DNA of 64,000 nucleotides. Origin: Lactarius indigo. Taxonomy: Eukaryota; Basidiomycota; Agaricomycetes; Russulales; Russulaceae. How positions within the stretch are numbered: the first letter of the stretch is position 1; each line of letters begins with the position of its first letter. Both the position numbers and the translations under genes were made by a program. The notes beneath the pieces were generated by a model, which was given only the letters and a program-made list of their open reading frames with translations, was not told the origin of the DNA and did no database searches. The stretch lies in NCBI GenBank assembly GCA_025766275.1, contig JAFKAC010000017.1, forward strand, positions 744,001 to 808,000, read 5' to 3'. Of the stretch, positions 1-9,593 are shown one piece after another.

Positions 1-242
1 TAAGCCGCAGTCGCCCGATCTACCTTTGTAGAACATTTGTAAATAGACTTTCCGTGTTGCCCTGTGCCTGGGAATGTATCAATCTTGCCACGTTTCGTTG
101 AAATGAGTTAGCGCCGATTGCCTTGCGCTTTTTCTTGCGCTTTCCCCCCCTGAAAAATTTAATTTGGCTGTCCTCAGCCGCCGCGTCGGGCCGGCATCTC
201 GGCGCCGGCGATACTTTTGTCGCGCTTGCGGTGTGAGTAGGG

Positions 243-903
243 ATGGAACGTTTTCTCCCTTTGCGCTCGATGCCCATTCCTTCGAATAACTCTAGTCTGG
301 TGGACTCGAGCGATGGCGAAAACCGTCGCGCGTATGTGCGTGCGATTGCGCAGCTGGCCGTGCTTTCCGAGCGGTGGTTCGGTCTTCAGCGCCGCCCCGC
401 GGATGTTGCCGACTTCCTTCGAGATTTCTATCGCGCTTGGGTACGACGCTTCTTTTCACTTGTCTTCGTTAGACGCCTAACTTCTCCAGGAATATGCCGA
501 GCGCATGGCCGCCCGTGCTGGTGTTCATAGCCTCGCCAAGTCTGCTCGGGAGCTTCGGACCATCATCGAGGAAGCTGCCGCGCCTCATGCCGAGCTGGAA
601 TGGCTTCTATTATTCCCTGGCGTTTTCGAGGAGCACCAGTCGCGGCTCATTCGGTATGCCGTCGTATTCAGCCGCACTCAGTCCGCTGTTATCGTGAACG
701 TTATCCATGGACCAGGGGTATCTGCGCTTCGGGACCCGTACGTCTTAGCTGTTGCCGAGTTTCGGGACCTTCTCGCTGCGGGCGTTATCAGTTTTGACGA
801 GTATCAGTGGCAGGAGGAGCGGCTCGGTCGGGCTAGTTTACTGGCCGAGACTGCGCGGCGAAGCTCTTTGGCGACCGAGGGGGTATCGCATGATGCGGAG
901 TAG
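243..903 (+). CDS. Spliced gene of unknown function, paralogue of the next gene
   Basis: Two exons, 243-440 and 490-903, give a predicted protein of about 203 residues. The 49-nt intron starts GTACGA, has CCTAAC as a likely branch site and ends TCCAG. Removing it joins W at the end of exon 1 to EYAERMAAR in frame. The C-terminal half, starting near ELEWLLLFPGVF, aligns with the protein of 1070-9593: both have E-W/N-WLL-FP, RTQSA and a later LxAAGxIS stretch. The intron sits at the same place in both, just after a Trp codon. I recognise no domain family. There is no signal peptide or membrane segment; it looks helical and acidic. It lies on the strand opposite to element B, beyond that element's integrase. 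It may be a host gene or cargo carried antisense by B. Confidence 0.6.
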
Positions 904-1069
904 CGTTCCTTGTACCTGCCCGGCCTTTGTAATTGGCGTACTACAACCTGTTATTAAATGGTGTCGCTTGTGTCGATCTTCGTCCATTGACATGTGAAAA
1001 GAGTCTGTAGCGGGTTGTCTCGCATTAAAGCGGCTTGTTCGCTGTGAGCCAGTCCCAACGTTCCCTGCC

Positions 1070-4000
1070 ATGGCTGATACCGGTCATGACTCTGATGCCT
1101 ACTTGCCCGAGGGTTTGCTCAAGGCTGCCTTCGATTCCGCTTTGACTAGTTTCTTTGTGTTTGGCGAAACTTGGTCGCAGTGTCCTCGCCAGGCGCCGCA
1201 GATCGCGTCGTGGCTACGCTTGTTCCAGGGGTCGTGGGTACGTCGCTAAATCTATGTGTTTTGTTCATTCCATGGTGATTGGGCACTTGTTACGATTCGG
1301 ACGCGTCGGACCCTTACTGTACCGGTTGTGACTACGGCTGTAAGGTAAATTAGTCACGGACTCGGAGTTTACGATAGGAGGTAGGCGTTGAAGGATGACT
1401 CGATCCTAGTACAAGTAGTAGTAGTATTAGGATTGCGCTACTTACGCGATACGTTGGACGCTACGATACTGTGACTCATAGCAGCGCTTGAAAGCCTGCT
1501 TTTCTTGTATTTAAGATAGCTGCGGAAGACCAAGACACGCCATCTTGGTCTTCTTCAATTGTCACTTCTTGTCTCCTTCTTGTCTCCTTCTGCCTTATTC
1601 CTTTTCGTCGTACCCTTAGAAGAGAAGGGCATCGTCACCAAGATCCTAGTGTCTGCGCACATCTAGACCTGCCTTCGAGCCATACACCTCCGAGCGTGAT
1701 TAGCTAAGTCACAGTCGCCTCGCATATACGCTCAAGTCGAGCTAACGTCGTGACGGCGTTACATTAAGACCAAGATATTCTAATCGTGGCGACTGTCAAC
1801 ACCCGAGACCAGTGGACGAACTTCCGTCCCTACTATTTGGAACGAAGAGGAGACTGCAACGTACCAACCCGATTTCTGGGAGCAGCCCGGTGGAGAGACC
1901 GCGGAGACGAAACAGGATATTTTGTCGAGTTTAACGGACCTACGAGGTTCAGACCTGTTGAGTTCAATTTCGACCACCTGTGTTGGGTAGAGATTACGTG
2001 GAACCCCATAGACCATCGCTGGGACGTGATAAGACCAGCGGGAAGACAGTATCAGTGCGACATTGACGCGCGCGAGCTCAATTCACGAGCCGACTGGGGA
2101 CCTATTGACGGCCAGTTACGAGAACATTCAACTGGGGAAGCAGTTAGTGAAGAAACTGAGGAAGACGAGCAAAGCGAGGAAAATCGGCCTGCGAGTGTCG
2201 GGCCCATTGAACAATACACCATCCAACAAGCTGAGTCTCTCCATATTTCAGACCAGCCAGAAGTCATTCATGTACAATCGCCGGCAGCAGAAATGGCAAC
2301 TACCACCATGACAGCCGAAGAAGTTATGACCGTCAGAGAGCAGGCGGCGCGAGAAGCGGCCGAAGCAATTAGACAAGAGTCGCAACGGAATCTCCTGCCC
2401 ATCAATCCTGAAACAGGACACCGCATGACTGCAGACGATGCAGCAATCTTTCGGGCCATAGGGCCAGACCAAGGAGATCCCCCATCAGGAGAGGGAGGAA
2501 GACGAGGAATGCCCTTAGACCCCCCACCGGGATGGGGAGGACCACCCGGGGACGACTTCCCCCGACGACCAGGAAGGGGAGGGGACCCACCAGATATTCC
2601 GAATAACCCACCAGGTGGAGGAGGGGACCTGCTAGGAGGAGGCGGAGGAGACCTGCCAGGCGGAAGAGGCCTACCAGGTGGAGGAGGGGGAGGACACAAA
2701 AAACTAACCGGTGAACCTCCCACTATTTTTGACGGAGACCGCACTAAGGTCGACTCATTCCTCACGCAATGGCACGTATACTGGGGCATGAACCTCGACA
2801 CCCCCGTTATGCGCAACGACTATCGACGATGTCTCCTCTTCCTCTCCTATATCAAGGGAGTATCAGTCAGCGAATGGGTACTTTCGTACCTCAAATGGCT
2901 CAACCGACAAATACAACGAGGGATCAATCAACATACGAGGGATTTGTGGAACGCAGTAGCAGAAGGGTTCAACCAAAGGTTCGTCAATACCCTCGAACGA
3001 GAACAAGCTCAAGCCCTGTTGAGAAAGGGGCTTAAAATGGTCGACGGGGATATCGACAAATACGTCAACGAATTCGAAGAAGCCGCCAGAAAAGCTGGCT
3101 ATCGGCTCAACGACCCCCAGACCATAGATTTATTCACAAAGGGGTTACCCAAGAAGTTATACGAAAAGACCTACGACCTCGACGAACCAGAAACTTTCGA
3201 CGAATGGAAACGAGTGACACTCCGCCGGCAACGCAACTACATCCACATTCGAGCACGAGTGGATGAATACAAGGACACGAAGCCGAGGAAGACAGGCAAT
3301 GCCGGGTGGACGGTTCCACAGAACCTCGCAAACCCGTGGGCCATGGATACCTCGGCCGACCGAACAAAAGCGCGATTGGCAGGATCAGAAGAAATCGACT
3401 ACGGTAAGCCACCGTATACAAACCAACCCCCTTTCCCACCAAGAGGAGGACCGGGGGTGAGAGGACGAGGCAGAGGGGGGTCACGACGAGATCTCAGGAC
3501 AGTGCTGTGTTACAACTGTAACGCACCGGGTCATCTCTCACGAAACTGCCCCCATCCCAGACAACCACGGCAGTGGCAGACGCAGAATGCAGGACCCTCA
3601 AGCGTACGAACAACAGAGACCGACTACTATACGCAAGAGCCACTGCCAGCCCAAATACAAGCGGCTTCCACTAGCAAGACAGCGGAAGAACATGCCAAGG
3701 AATGGCTTACCGGAGTCGCAAACGCACCGGACGAAGTAAAAGATTTGATACTGCAGGACTTATGGGGAAAGGAGGGTTTTCGGAGCGCCTGAACCCATCG
3801 GCCTGGGTGAGGGCTTTAAATTGTAATTCTGTAATCATGACGCGCTTTTGCTCCCTTCGAATTCCAGTCTCGATTCGCATGAATTACCGAATGGCCGACA
3901 TAAGAGCATTGGTGGACTCCGGAGCCACCGACAACTTCATACACCCAAGCTTCGCGGCAAGAATGGGCATAGGGACCCAGCCCTTGACCCAGCCGCGGAA

Positions 4001-7000
4001 GATTTGGAATATAGATAACACGGAAAACAAAGCTGGGTCCATCACTCATTTCACCGACTTAGACGTATACGCCAAAGGGTACCACAGGACCATGCGCTTC
4101 CTCATCACCGACCTCGGAAGCGAGGATATCGTCCTGGGATATCCCTGGCTAGCAACGTACGAACCAACTATCAACTGGAGGGATGCGGTTATACACAAAA
4201 ACGTTATGCCCATCGTAATCAGTACACAGGACAGTCTAGACCGTCACACTATTATCACGTCCGCCATCACTGACGAGGAAAAAGAAGCGATCATCCTGGA
4301 GATGGACGAAGAAGACACGTACTTGCGGGCAACTACATCAACTGAACTGGCAATTAAGGCAAAAACGGAGGAGAAGCCCACAGAACTGCCGGCAGTATAT
4401 CAAGCCTTTCAGAAGCTCTTCAGTGAAGAAGCATCCCAACGATTCCCCCCTGCCCGACCATGGGATCACGCGATCGACTTCAAGCCTGGCGCACCCTCCG
4501 CGATCGACTGCAAAATATACCCGCTGACGCAGGAAGAAGAGGGGAAACTCAAGGAGTTCCTGGACGAAAAGCTTCGACAAGGGTATCTGCGCCCTTCGAT
4601 CTCCCCGTACGCATCGTCATTCTTCTTCGTTAAAAAGAAGGATGGAAAGCTACGCCCTGTACAGGACTATCGCATCATCAATTCACACACCATACGCAAC
4701 CAGTACCCACTTCCCCTGATCCAAGACCTCATCTACGACCTCAGCAACGCCTACATATATACCAAACTCGATATTCGCTGGGGGTATAATAACATCCGCA
4801 TATGAGATGGCGACCAGGAGAAGGCCGCGTTCAAAACCAAGTTCGGACTCTTCGAACCAACAGTCATGTTCTTCGGACTCACCAACTCACCGGCAACCTT
4901 CCAAACCATGATGAACCATATCTATCGTGACACCATTGCCAAGCACGAACTTCGGGGCACGATTATTCGTGTTTATATGGACGACATCGGCATCGCTACA
5001 CGCGAAGGTTCTACGTCCGCTGACCACATTGCAGCGGTCACGGATGTCCTTCGCGTCGCCCAGGACCACGATCTCTATTTTAAGCTCGAGAAGTGCCTGT
5101 TCCACCAACCTCAGATGGATTACCTGGGGGTAATCCTTGAAAAGGGGGTAACACGTATGGATCCGGTAAAAGTTCAAGGCATCAAGGACTGGCCAACGCC
5201 AACCAAAGTCAGAGATGTACGATCATTTTTGGGGTTCTGTAACTTTTACCGCCTCTTCATCCGAGGTTTCGCAACTCACGCACGACCACTAAACCGATTG
5301 ACGAGGAAGGATGCAGAATGGAAATGGGGAGATGACGAAGACCGCGCATTCAAAACCCTCAAACGTCTCGTAACCGAAGAGCCCGTGCTGGCACACCCTA
5401 ACTTACAAGAACAGTTCGAACTGGAGGTTGACGCGTCGGGATTCGCGGTAGGTGCGGTACTCCTGCAAAAGAAAAATGACGGTCGCAAGCACCCAATAGG
5501 ATACTACTCAGCAACGCTCAACGAAGCCGAGCGGAACTATGATATCTATGACCTGGAACTTCTCGCCATTGTCAAGGCCCTTCGACACTGGAGGCCCCTA
5601 CTCGCAGGGTCCCCACACAAGATCAAGATATTCTCCGACCACCTTAACCTCCAATATTGGAAAACCCCACAGAAGATCAGCCGAAGGGTCGCCCGAGAAG
5701 TGCTAGAATTGATGGAGTATGACTTCGAGATCCATCACATCAAAGGGAAGAATAACGGCAGGGCAGATGCCCTGTCCAGACGGCCAGACTATGACCAGGG
5801 AGAAGACAATAACCAAGGTGTAGTCGTCCTACCCCCGGAAGTTTTTATACGAGCCGCTAATGCCGCGCGTGCCTCGGAAACACACCCACTGTTGCAACAA
5901 CCAAGACGAATCCAGGATCCAACCACCATCAAGGCGTGGGTCGACGCCCACCAGTTGAAGCAAATCGAAGGAGAATGGTATAAGGACGGAAAACTGGTAG
6001 TTACTGGACCCATGACCGCGTACCGCGCCATAATACACGACCATCACGACCTACCCGTCCACGGACACCCTGGCATCAGCAGGACGCAACGGATTGTCGA
6101 ACGACACTACTGGTGGCCGCGTCTTCGACGGGATGTATACGAATATGTGGTAGGGTGCGCCGACTGCCAACGGAACAAGGTCAATACAAGGCCAACCCGC
6201 GCGCCACTACACCCCATCACCGCAATAACAGACGCTCCCCCTTTTCACACTATCGCGTTGGACTTCATCACCAAGCTACCAACATCCCAATCTTACGACA
6301 GCATCCTCACCATCACAGACCACGACTGCAGTAAGGCGTCAATATTCATCCCGTGCAACAAAGAAATCACGGCAGAAGAAACCGCCATTCTGTACGTCAA
6401 TCATGTCTTTAAACGATTCGGGCTACCGCGCAAAATTATCAGTGACCGCGACCCTCGATTTACATCCAAGTTCACTAAGGAAGTATGCCGAATCCTGGGT
6501 ATCAAACAAAACGTTTCGACCGCGTATCATCCACGGACGGATGGACAATTGGAACGAACCAATCAGTGGTTGGAACAGTATCTGCGATTTTGGGCCAACG
6601 AGCGGCAAGATAACTGGGCAGCTTATCTCCCCATAGCAGAATTCGCTCATAACAACTGGCCCCATGAGCACACGAAACAATCTCCGTTCATGCTACTCAT
6701 GGGCTATAACCCAACTGCTGATTGGACGGATAAGCCCTCTCCTATTCCAAACGTCATCACCCGACTCACGCAGCTCAAGGAAGCGCGACAGCTGGCCCAG
6801 ACCCTTATCAAAAAGGCCCAGGACAGTTGGGTGAAGCACCGAAATACCCCGAAATATCAGATAGGCGACCAAGTGTGGCTAGAAGGAAAACACCTTCGAA
6901 CCAATCAACCTACAGCAAAACTTGCGGCACGACGCCACGGCCCTTTTAAGATAGTTCAGGTGATGTCTCCATACAATTACCGCCTCGAACTTCCCACACA

Positions 7001-9593
7001 GTGGAGCATCCATCCGGTGTTTCACATAGATCTTCTCACGCCGTACAAAAGCACGACCATGCACGGCGAAAATTTCCCTCGACCGCCACCGGATCTTGTG
7101 GAAGGAGAAGAAGAATACGAGGTCGAGGCCGTTCTGGACTCCCGGCACTTCGGCCGCCGCAAGAAACTTCAATATCTCATCAAATGGAAGGGGTATCCTG
7201 ACTCGGAGAATCAGTGGGTCGATAAGGATGACGTCTTCGCCCCGGAAGCAATAGAGGCGTATCAAGCGGCCCGAACAGACGCACGAAGACTTAAAAGCGA
7301 GGACGAGGAGTGTCAGGGAGAGTATCACTCTTACCTTCGATCCACCTCTACGTCTATGCCCACCTCTCCTCTCAGACATGTCACCACGGCGATCCTCCTC
7401 GACCAAGTCGCACAAGACGCCGCCAACCTCATCGAAGACGACGAAGAAACCGTGGTTCAACAGGTCCAGCTCACTCCGTACACACCTGCAAACTTGCGAG
7501 CCGGGCATATCACCGCTCAAGAGTGGGCTAATGTCTTACAGAGGTTCCCCGACCCGACTCACCAGCCCGACGACGAGCAGCAGCATGCCGTCCCTCACAT
7601 CTTCCGAGACGACAACGGCAATCGAGAACCCGTCGCCGTCATCCCCCCAGGTGACGACCTCATCGGCACGCGGGGAATTCTCCCTGCCGACCGTCCCCTC
7701 GAAGACCCAACAGGAGTTAGAAGCAGCGGAGGACTGGCGGAGAGTGGCGAAGGAGTGGGCCGACGAACAACTGCGCTTAGCGCAGAAGAGGTTGAGCGAG
7801 TTGCGGCAGCGCAGGCAGCGCTCCCTCACAACGAAGCTCACGCTGACGACGAGGATTACTACCCGGTCAGACACCCCCTCCTTCGAACGCACAGCCACCC
7901 TACTAATCCCCGAATCACCCCATGGCTCGTCCACACCGACGGAACCGCCATGTCTCGAGGACGTGTGCGACTGCCCAGCGTCGCATTTCATACCCCCATC
8001 ACGCACAACGACGACCCTGCGCAGGTCCTTGCGCCTGAAGGGTTCCGGGCGAATCGACAGCCCCATTACATTCACTTCCCCATCACCGGACCCGACGGCA
8101 TAGAGAGGAACGCCAGTCATGTACAAATCGTCGGAGGTGCGAACCCCTTTGTGTTAGGGCTCATCCCCGGCTCTCCCCATCTTTACGGCAAACCCCTCTA
8201 CGCTCATCCGATGCTATCGGCTGCGGGACGCGCCTTTATCGCTCACGAGGACTTGGTCATCCTCGCCTCGGACAAGATCACGGACTGAGCGCTGAACCGC
8301 ATCGGGGATGAATCCCTGACTGCGGAGGTGACGCGTTACCGTGCGGCCGTGTACGAAGAAGAGCGGCTCGCAGCCCGCATTCGCCAACTCCAGGCCATGC
8401 GGCTGTCGGCGAGGGACGACAAGAGGGACTGCATTTACCGGCTTGAGAGGGCTAACGTTTTTGAGAGGATCGGAGATGAGCAGTCTACATGGACGGCGCG
8501 GGACTTCCGGTGAGTCTGGGGTCTCACGCTGAAAGGAGGGTGATGTTACGATTCGGACGCGTCGGACCCTTACTGTACCGGTTGTGACTACGGCTGTAAG
8601 GTAAATTAGTCACGGACTCGGAGTTTACGATAGGAGGTAGGCGTTGAAGGATGACTCGATCCTAGTACAAGTAGTAGTAGTATTAGGATTGCGCTACTTA
8701 CGCGATACGTTGGACGCTACGATACTGTGACTCATAGCAGCGCTTGAAAGCCTGCTTTTCTTGTATTTAAGATAGCTGCGGAAGACCAAGACACGCCATC
8801 TTGGTCTTCTTCAATTGTCACTTCTTGTCTCCTTCTTGTCTCCTTCTGCCTTATTCCTTTTCGTCGTACCCTTAGAAGAGAAGGGCATCGTCACCAAGAT
8901 CCTAGTGTCTGCGCACATCTAGACCTGCCTTCGAGCCATACGCCTCCGAGCGTGATTAGCTAAGTCACAGTCGCCTCGCATATACGCTCAAGTCGAGCTA
9001 ACGTCGTGACGGCGTTACAGCACTTCTAGGATTATCTTCGGCTGATGGCGGATGCTGCTAACGATGGCGAGATGGGGGCCGACGCCTATGCCTTGCGTTC
9101 GCTTGTTCGGACCGAGGCCGCACCATTTGCGGATGTTAATTGGCTGCTCGAGTTCCCCATGGTCACTGAGCACGTTCGAAGCCGAGTGTTGCTGTATACG
9201 GGGGTCTTATGTCGCACGCAGAGCGCTGCTCTTGAGGAGTGTCTCGCCGGAGCGCTGGTTAGCGAGCAGGTCCCGGATGTTTATGATCGTGCCGCTATCG
9301 AGTTTGAGTCGCTTCGGGCTGCCGGGGACATTTCGCGCGAGGACTATTATTGGTACCTCTCGAAGTTGCGATCTGACCGGCTGACGGTGATTTGCAAGCG
9401 AGGGTCACTCCCGAAGATCATGAGTCTGGGCCGCTCGCCTCGCGGTATGCTTTGCCTATTTCTTTTTCGCCGCTTTATGCCTAATCGCTTCGCTGTAGAG
9501 TTGCACGTTGGTATTGGCGCCGAAGGTTATTTTGTTGCTGGCGTGGAAGACGGTGCAGAGGACGATGGTGGTGAGACTGGGGTAGGTGTCTAA
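1070..9593 (+). CDS. Spliced gene of unknown function, intron carries retrotransposon A1
   Basis: Exons 1070-1237, 9030-9444 and probably 9499-9593 give about 225 residues in frame. Exon 1 begins MADTGHDSDAYLPEG and ends GSW. The first intron starts GTACGT at 1238 and ends TCTAG at 9029, but now contains the whole A1 element (1288-9019) with its GCACT duplication. Without A1 the intron would be about 55 nt. Exon 2 opens DYLRLMADAAND, matching EYAERMAARAG of the gene at 243-903. The last 54-nt intron (9445-9498, GTATGC to CTGTAG) is a multiple of three without a stop, so it could also be retained. No domain is recognised. The reading frame is intact, so the gene could work if the large intron is still spliced. 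The insert sits 5 nt from the 3' splice site, which makes that doubtful. Confidence 0.55.
1288..1763 (+). repeat. A1 5' LTR
   Basis: 476 bp, TGTTACG to CGTTACA, matched by 8544-9019. Contains the 7-bp inverted repeat GTGACTA/TAGTCAC (1328-1334 and 1351-1357), a TATTTAA box at 1508-1514 and the GAAGACCAAGA/TCTTGGTCTTC hairpin whose right arm is the predicted transcript start. Confidence 0.93.
1508..1552 (+). promoter_or_regulatory. A1 LTR promoter: TATA box and predicted start
   Basis: TATTTAA at 1508-1514 lies 34 nt upstream of ATCTTGGTCTT (1542-1552). The same 34-nt spacing occurs in A3 (43564 and 43598). A transcript starting at 1542 would carry at its 5' end a sequence complementary to the priming site at 1766-1776. 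The start site is inferred from TATA spacing and this complementarity, not measured. Confidence 0.6.
1766..1776 (+). other. A1 primer binding site of the self-priming kind
   Basis: AAGACCAAGAT lies 2 nt after the 5' LTR and is the exact reverse complement of ATCTTGGTCTT at 1542-1552. There is no TGG start as expected for a tRNA primer. This is the layout known from Tf1 of fission yeast, where the first bases of the mRNA fold back as primer. A3 has the same arrangement. Confidence 0.7.
1786..3792 (+). CDS. gag: A1 Gag polyprotein, apparent non-AUG start
   Basis: The frame is open from 1768 to 3792. I chose GTG at 1786 because the conserved N-terminus (TRDQW, FVEFNGP, FDHLCW, WGPIDGQ) begins there and no in-frame ATG exists before 2293. 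The GTG has A at -3 and G at +4, as it has in A3. Parts in order: conserved N-terminal region of about 115 residues; acidic linker; region starting MATTTM at 2293; Gly/Pro-rich stretch (about 2480-2695); Gag core starting at KLTGEPP; an RGG-like basic stretch; zinc knuckle CYNCNAPGHLSRNC near 3511-3552; C-terminal helix. It should form the particle and bind RNA. Alternatively Gag starts at 2293 only, but conservation upstream with A3 argues the extension is translated. Confidence 0.85.
   Translation: MATVNTRDQWTNFRPYYLERRGDCNVPTRFLGAARWRDRGDETGYFVEFNGPTRFRPVEFNFDHLCWVEITWNPIDHRWDVIRPAGRQYQCDIDARELNSRADWGPIDGQLREHSTGEAVSEETEEDEQSEENRPASVGPIEQYTIQQAESLHISDQPEVIHVQSPAAEMATTTMTAEEVMTVREQAAREAAEAIRQESQRNLLPINPETGHRMTADDAAIFRAIGPDQGDPPSGEGGRRGMPLDPPPGWGGPPGDDFPRRPGRGGDPPDIPNNPPGGGGDLLGGGGGDLPGGRGLPGGGGGGHKKLTGEPPTIFDGDRTKVDSFLTQWHVYWGMNLDTPVMRNDYRRCLLFLSYIKGVSVSEWVLSYLKWLNRQIQRGINQHTRDLWNAVAEGFNQRFVNTLEREQAQALLRKGLKMVDGDIDKYVNEFEEAARKAGYRLNDPQTIDLFTKGLPKKLYEKTYDLDEPETFDEWKRVTLRRQRNYIHIRARVDEYKDTKPRKTGNAGWTVPQNLANPWAMDTSADRTKARLAGSEEIDYGKPPYTNQPPFPPRGGPGVRGRGRGGSRRDLRTVLCYNCNAPGHLSRNCPHPRQPRQWQTQNAGPSSVRTTETDYYTQEPLPAQIQAASTSKTAEEHAKEWLTGVANAPDEVKDLILQDLWGKEGFRSA
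3774..3814 (+). promoter_or_regulatory. A1 -1 ribosomal frameshift site with hairpin
   Basis: GGGTTTT at 3774-3780 is read G-GGT-TTT in the gag frame, a fit to the X-XXY-YYZ rule. Pol is open in the -1 frame and Gag ends 12 nt later. Downstream, ACCCA (3793-3797) pairs with TGGGT (3804-3808). Outside it GCCT (3787-3790) can pair with AGGGC (3810-3814), one base bulged. The stem begins 6 nt after the slippery site. A3 keeps the site and most of the stem while the loop differs. Function is inferred. Confidence 0.7.
3775..8513 (+). pseudogene. pol: A1 Pol polyprotein, broken by two TGA codons
   Basis: One frame from the frameshift site to 8513, broken by TGA at 4803-4805 and 8286-8288; relatives have CGC, CAC or CGG there. 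Order: retropepsin with VDSGATDNFI (about 3911); RT with LRPSISPYAS and YMDDIGIA (about 4974); RNase H with EVDASG (about 5427); integrase with an HHCC zinc region (about 6040-6175) and DDE core (D in ALDFITK, D in SDRDPRF, E in LERTNQWLEQ); chromodomain with YLIKWKGYPDSENQW (about 7170-7215), which in chromoviruses guides integration to marked chromatin; then a tail of about 400 codons with no known domain. The tail ends in a likely coiled coil (LTAEVTRYR to ARDFR). The first stop removes most of RT, so the copy is not autonomous. Confidence 0.9.
7378..8103 (+). CDS. ORF-X of A1: conserved +1-frame ORF inside the pol tail
   Basis: An ATG-started ORF of 241 codons lies wholly inside pol, one frame further on. 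The same ORF, with the same ATGTC start and nearly the same end, occurs in A2 (20813-21529), A3 (48605-49315) and A4 (51748-52464, minus). The protein is Ser/Thr/Pro-rich except for a charged helical core with the pattern WRRVA-EW--EQL and RL-E-R-RRQR, and a C-terminus SLRLKGSG-I--PITF. The core is better conserved between A1 and A3 than the Pol frame over the same bases. No known family. It could be made from its own ATG, a spliced mRNA or a further frameshift. Whether it is expressed is unknown. Confidence 0.5.
   Translation: MSPRRSSSTKSHKTPPTSSKTTKKPWFNRSSSLRTHLQTCEPGISPLKSGLMSYRGSPTRLTSPTTSSSMPSLTSSETTTAIENPSPSSPQVTTSSARGEFSLPTVPSKTQQELEAAEDWRRVAKEWADEQLRLAQKRLSELRQRRQRSLTTKLTLTTRITTRSDTPSFERTATLLIPESPHGSSTPTEPPCLEDVCDCPASHFIPPSRTTTTLRRSLRLKGSGRIDSPITFTSPSPDPTA
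8544..9019 (+). repeat. A1 3' LTR
   Basis: 476 bp, one difference from the 5' copy noted by eye. Preceded by a purine-rich tract and followed by the GCACT duplication at 9020-9024. Confidence 0.93.

Larger units (their letters stand above)
1288..9019 (+). mobile_element. A1: Ty3/Gypsy chromovirus, complete with two LTRs
   Basis: An LTR retrotransposon of about 7.7 kb. The two 476-bp LTRs begin TGTTACG and end CGTTACA. By eye they differ at one base (A at 1686, G at 8942), so the insertion is young. Target duplication GCACT lies at 1283-1287 and 9020-9024. Order: LTR, self-priming site, gag, pol in the -1 frame (protease, RT, RNase H, integrase, chromodomain, long tail), purine-rich tract GAAAGGAGGGTGA at about 8531-8543, LTR. 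The copy cannot make full Pol because of two TGA codons. It is inserted in the intron of the gene at 1070-9593. Confidence 0.95.

Noticed and set aside
2268..2816. Long antisense ORF across A1 gag, Pro-rich
   Set aside because: It is the reverse of the Gly/Pro-rich Gag stretch; composition alone keeps it open.
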